A model generated the notes under the pieces. The model saw only the letters and a list, made by a program, of their open reading frames with translations, did no database searches and was not told the DNA's origin. Below, piece after piece: positions 62,801-64,000 of a stretch of 64,000 nucleotides of DNA. The position numbers and the translations under genes were made by a program. The stretch comes from Mastigias papua (lineage: Eukaryota > Cnidaria > Scyphozoa > Rhizostomeae > Mastigiidae): assembly GCA_964019165.1 (NCBI GenBank), contig OZ025272.1:15193593-15257592 (forward strand), read 5' to 3'. Position 1 is the stretch's first letter. Every line of letters begins with the position of its first letter.

Positions 62801-64000
62801 AACGCTTTTTCTTGCAGACGGATGCCTCTGATAAGGGACTGGGTGCTGTACTAACTCAATTAGATACCTCTGGTCGAGAACACGTGATATCGTATGCTAG
62901 CCGTTCACTTTTAGACCGTGAGAAATGCTATTCTACCACTGAAAAAGAAGCTTTAGCCATCATCTTTGCCATTGATCATTATCGTGTATATCTACTGGGA
63001 AGAGAATTCACCTTGATTACTGATCATAGCGCCTTACAGTGGCTCCACTCTGTAGAGCCAAAGGGACGGCTTGCTAGGTGGGTTATGGCCCTTCAAGAAT
63101 TCTCTTTTGTTGTTAAGCATCGCCCTGGTACCGCTAACCAAAACGCTGATGCTTTATCTCGCATGCCATTGCCAACATCTAGTTGTCCCCCAGTTTCCTC
63201 TGTCCCCCCTATTTCACCCTTAGCTACTTATGCCACTACCATGACTCCAGGCTACAATTTACAACAAGCCCAACAAGATGATCCATACATATCCACCATT
63301 ATGGAGTTAAAACTAGCTGATATGCCCAAGCCCCCGTATTTTGTATGGGCTGGCACACCATCCTTGCGCGTATTTTGGCATTGTTGGGATGATCTTTATC
63401 TAGTTAATGGACTTCTTGTCAAAAACCTTTCCGCTAATCATTCCTTGCCACGCTATTCATTTGTCATACCTGGCCACTTGGTCCAATCGGTCATGCAAGG
63501 CCTTCATTGTAGTCCTTTTTCTGGTCATTTAGGGCTCAAACGCACTCTTCTTAAGGCTAAAGAGCGGTACTTTTGGCCGCATATGACTACTCAGTTACAA
63601 GATTTCGTCAAAAATTGTCAGGTCTGTGCTCAAATTAAACTTAATCCTAACCACATAAAGGCTCCCTTGCAATCTATTACCGTTAATGAGCCATTTATAT
63701 TTTGGGCAATGGACTATATGGGTCCCTTGCCTGAAACAACAAAAGGGAACAAACATTTGCTGGTTATTATGGATCATTTCACCAAATGGTGTGAGGTGTT
63801 TCCTACCAAAGACCAAAAAGCTAGGACTGTTGCTGAAATTCTAGTGTCAAAAGTTTTCAGTAGATTTGAGCCATCTACCGTTATCCACTCCGATCAGGGC
63901 AGAAATTTCGAAAGCAATTTGATGCATGAAATATGCTGCCTAATGGGCGTACATAAATCTCGCACATCAGCATACCACCCTCAGTGCGATGGTCTTGTTG
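59899..64000 (+). CDS. Ty3/Gypsy gag-pol polyprotein, one unbroken frame (3' end outside window)
   Basis: From ATG 59,899 the frame runs 1,367 codons to the window edge without a stop. In order it shows a Gag capsid-like region (1-200), two CCHC zinc knuckles at residues about 266-279 (CFNCNGLGHFVNSC) and 285-298, and an aspartic protease at about 365 (LIDTGS). Reverse transcriptase spans about 690-870 with catalytic YFDD at 826; RNase H begins near 970 (TDASDKG). Integrase has an HHCC zinc domain from about 1203 and core Asp at 1272 and 1332; the expected catalytic Glu codon begins at base 64,000. PR-RT-RH-IN order is that of Ty3/Gypsy (Metaviridae). Gag and pol are fused with no frameshift. 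Being intact, the copy looks young. Confidence 0.97.
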   Translation, partial: MATFSIQPEKFDSGDIVSWFRQFECCSTANAWNEEKQLQVLPAFLRGPAAAYFHALPDEVKDSYRNLKEQLLASFCPAVDRERNFATFEHRLLRPDEDPTIFLWNLKDLLSKADPSLSDAAREALLSRQFMRGLPEGMRLKLLEANPTPSLAEMENFAKRFRAIRQADIPTLTFVVKPAAGVDDEKMASKFHSLQDSVTQLTAAVTALTDRHKHLEAAMSAPTPQPPHQPFTRRFTAPRMQNSAPDGFHPQTRQNTRSRHNQARRCFNCNGLGHFVNSCPYTVQCALCAGWGHEQHQCANNYVCSSQGSSMSGKSKLQRGASIEGWVEGHPCIFSAGSCTASFQAPNQPLVSCLFGDLTFPALIDTGSMVSFLSRDTFNKLRPRPLIQNTVQHCVGINGLPLPVDGIVQASLTFPGNGDVYTGKFLISENLFPPLECVLGWDFLTSNGLALTRERTGTYYLVGRHGKTLITPSDEAPTSLSPPRPLTDSVVSNSDVFSQCPSRSPVPITLVNSVCLPGRTEAFVLVHVPKSAKDQLGMIAPIQHDSLPSHLLVAYSVNQAVGRQVALRIMNTSNCDITLQAGQRIGEYCPLLDTLSSVDTQGTPLPNYAKAFSCQPANKVSLTEELKAVISPSLNDHDRQVILNTLLKYANVFDESLGYTDVITHTINTGNTDPIRQYPRRFPYAYRDEVNRQISDMLEQGVIQQSTSPWASPIVLVKKKDGNFRFCVDYRKLNAVTKRDAHPLPRIDDLLDSLQGSTMFSTLDLRSGYWQIAVSPEDREKTAFITPEGLWEFLRMPFGVSNGCATFQRAIQIVLSGLKYDTCLCYFDDIIIPSINLQQHCERLELVLGRFQQHNLRVKASKCCFGADRITYLGHVVSSAGIHTDPHKIEAVSALAPPTNVQQVRSFLGLAGYYRNFIPNFAVLSAPLVQLTKKGSSFSWTDLQEQAFLQLKSLLCSAPILAYPQFDKRFFLQTDASDKGLGAVLTQLDTSGREHVISYASRSLLDREKCYSTTEKEALAIIFAIDHYRVYLLGREFTLITDHSALQWLHSVEPKGRLARWVMALQEFSFVVKHRPGTANQNADALSRMPLPTSSCPPVSSVPPISPLATYATTMTPGYNLQQAQQDDPYISTIMELKLADMPKPPYFVWAGTPSLRVFWHCWDDLYLVNGLLVKNLSANHSLPRYSFVIPGHLVQSVMQGLHCSPFSGHLGLKRTLLKAKERYFWPHMTTQLQDFVKNCQVCAQIKLNPNHIKAPLQSITVNEPFIFWAMDYMGPLPETTKGNKHLLVIMDHFTKWCEVFPTKDQKARTVAEILVSKVFSRFEPSTVIHSDQGRNFESNLMHEICCLMGVHKSRTSAYHPQCDGLV

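Overview
This is a window of an animal (metazoan) nuclear genome: AT-rich, with intron-rich genes, GT-AG splice sites, long microsatellites, one very large satellite array and many families of mobile elements. The mix of genes (TRPA1-like channel, ADAT1, GATE-16, copine, CD225/dispanin) and retroelements (RTE, CR1/L2-like, an endonuclease-bearing R2-like element, Penelope, Ty3/Gypsy) suggests an invertebrate, perhaps a cnidarian or sponge. The species cannot be fixed from the sequence. All gene models below were assembled by hand from conserved protein similarity plus compatible splice phases; no prediction program was run.

Layout. (1) 1-10,211, minus strand: four 5' coding exons of a TRPA1-like ankyrin-repeat gene that runs off the left edge; its introns carry LINE remnants and a foldback element. 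(2) 10,212-13,070: head-to-head intergenic region with a decayed CR1/L2-like LINE. (3) 13,071-35,066, plus strand: complete nine-exon ADAT1 (tRNA adenosine deaminase). Intron 7 is almost filled by about 133 tandem copies of a 107-bp satellite. (4) 35,552-41,753, minus strand: complete five-exon GABARAPL2/GATE-16 (Atg8 family), convergent with ADAT1 across 485 bp. Intron 2 holds two large inverted repeats. (5) 41,754-47,437: transposon-rich spacer with a hAT-type MITE bounded by an exact 8-bp target duplication and a 1.2-kb element bounded by TA. (6) 47,438-49,183, minus strand: a copine in one uninterrupted exon. (7) 49,184-55,285: spacer with LINE fragments, further inverted-repeat elements and a Penelope-like element remnant between inverted arms. 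(8) 55,286-58,809, plus strand: four-exon CD225/dispanin membrane protein with an internal 51-residue tandem duplication. (9) 59,698-64,000, plus strand: 5' LTR and an unbroken gag-pol frame of a Ty3/Gypsy retrotransposon running off the right edge.

The genes do not form a pathway; ADAT1 edits tRNA, GATE-16 acts in autophagy, copine binds membranes in response to calcium and the dispanin is a small membrane protein. The most notable points are the tail-to-tail ADAT1/GABARAPL2 pair, which as I recall is also neighbouring and convergent in human, and the 14-kb palindrome-bearing satellite inside an essential RNA-editing gene. I saw no tRNA, rRNA or CRISPR.
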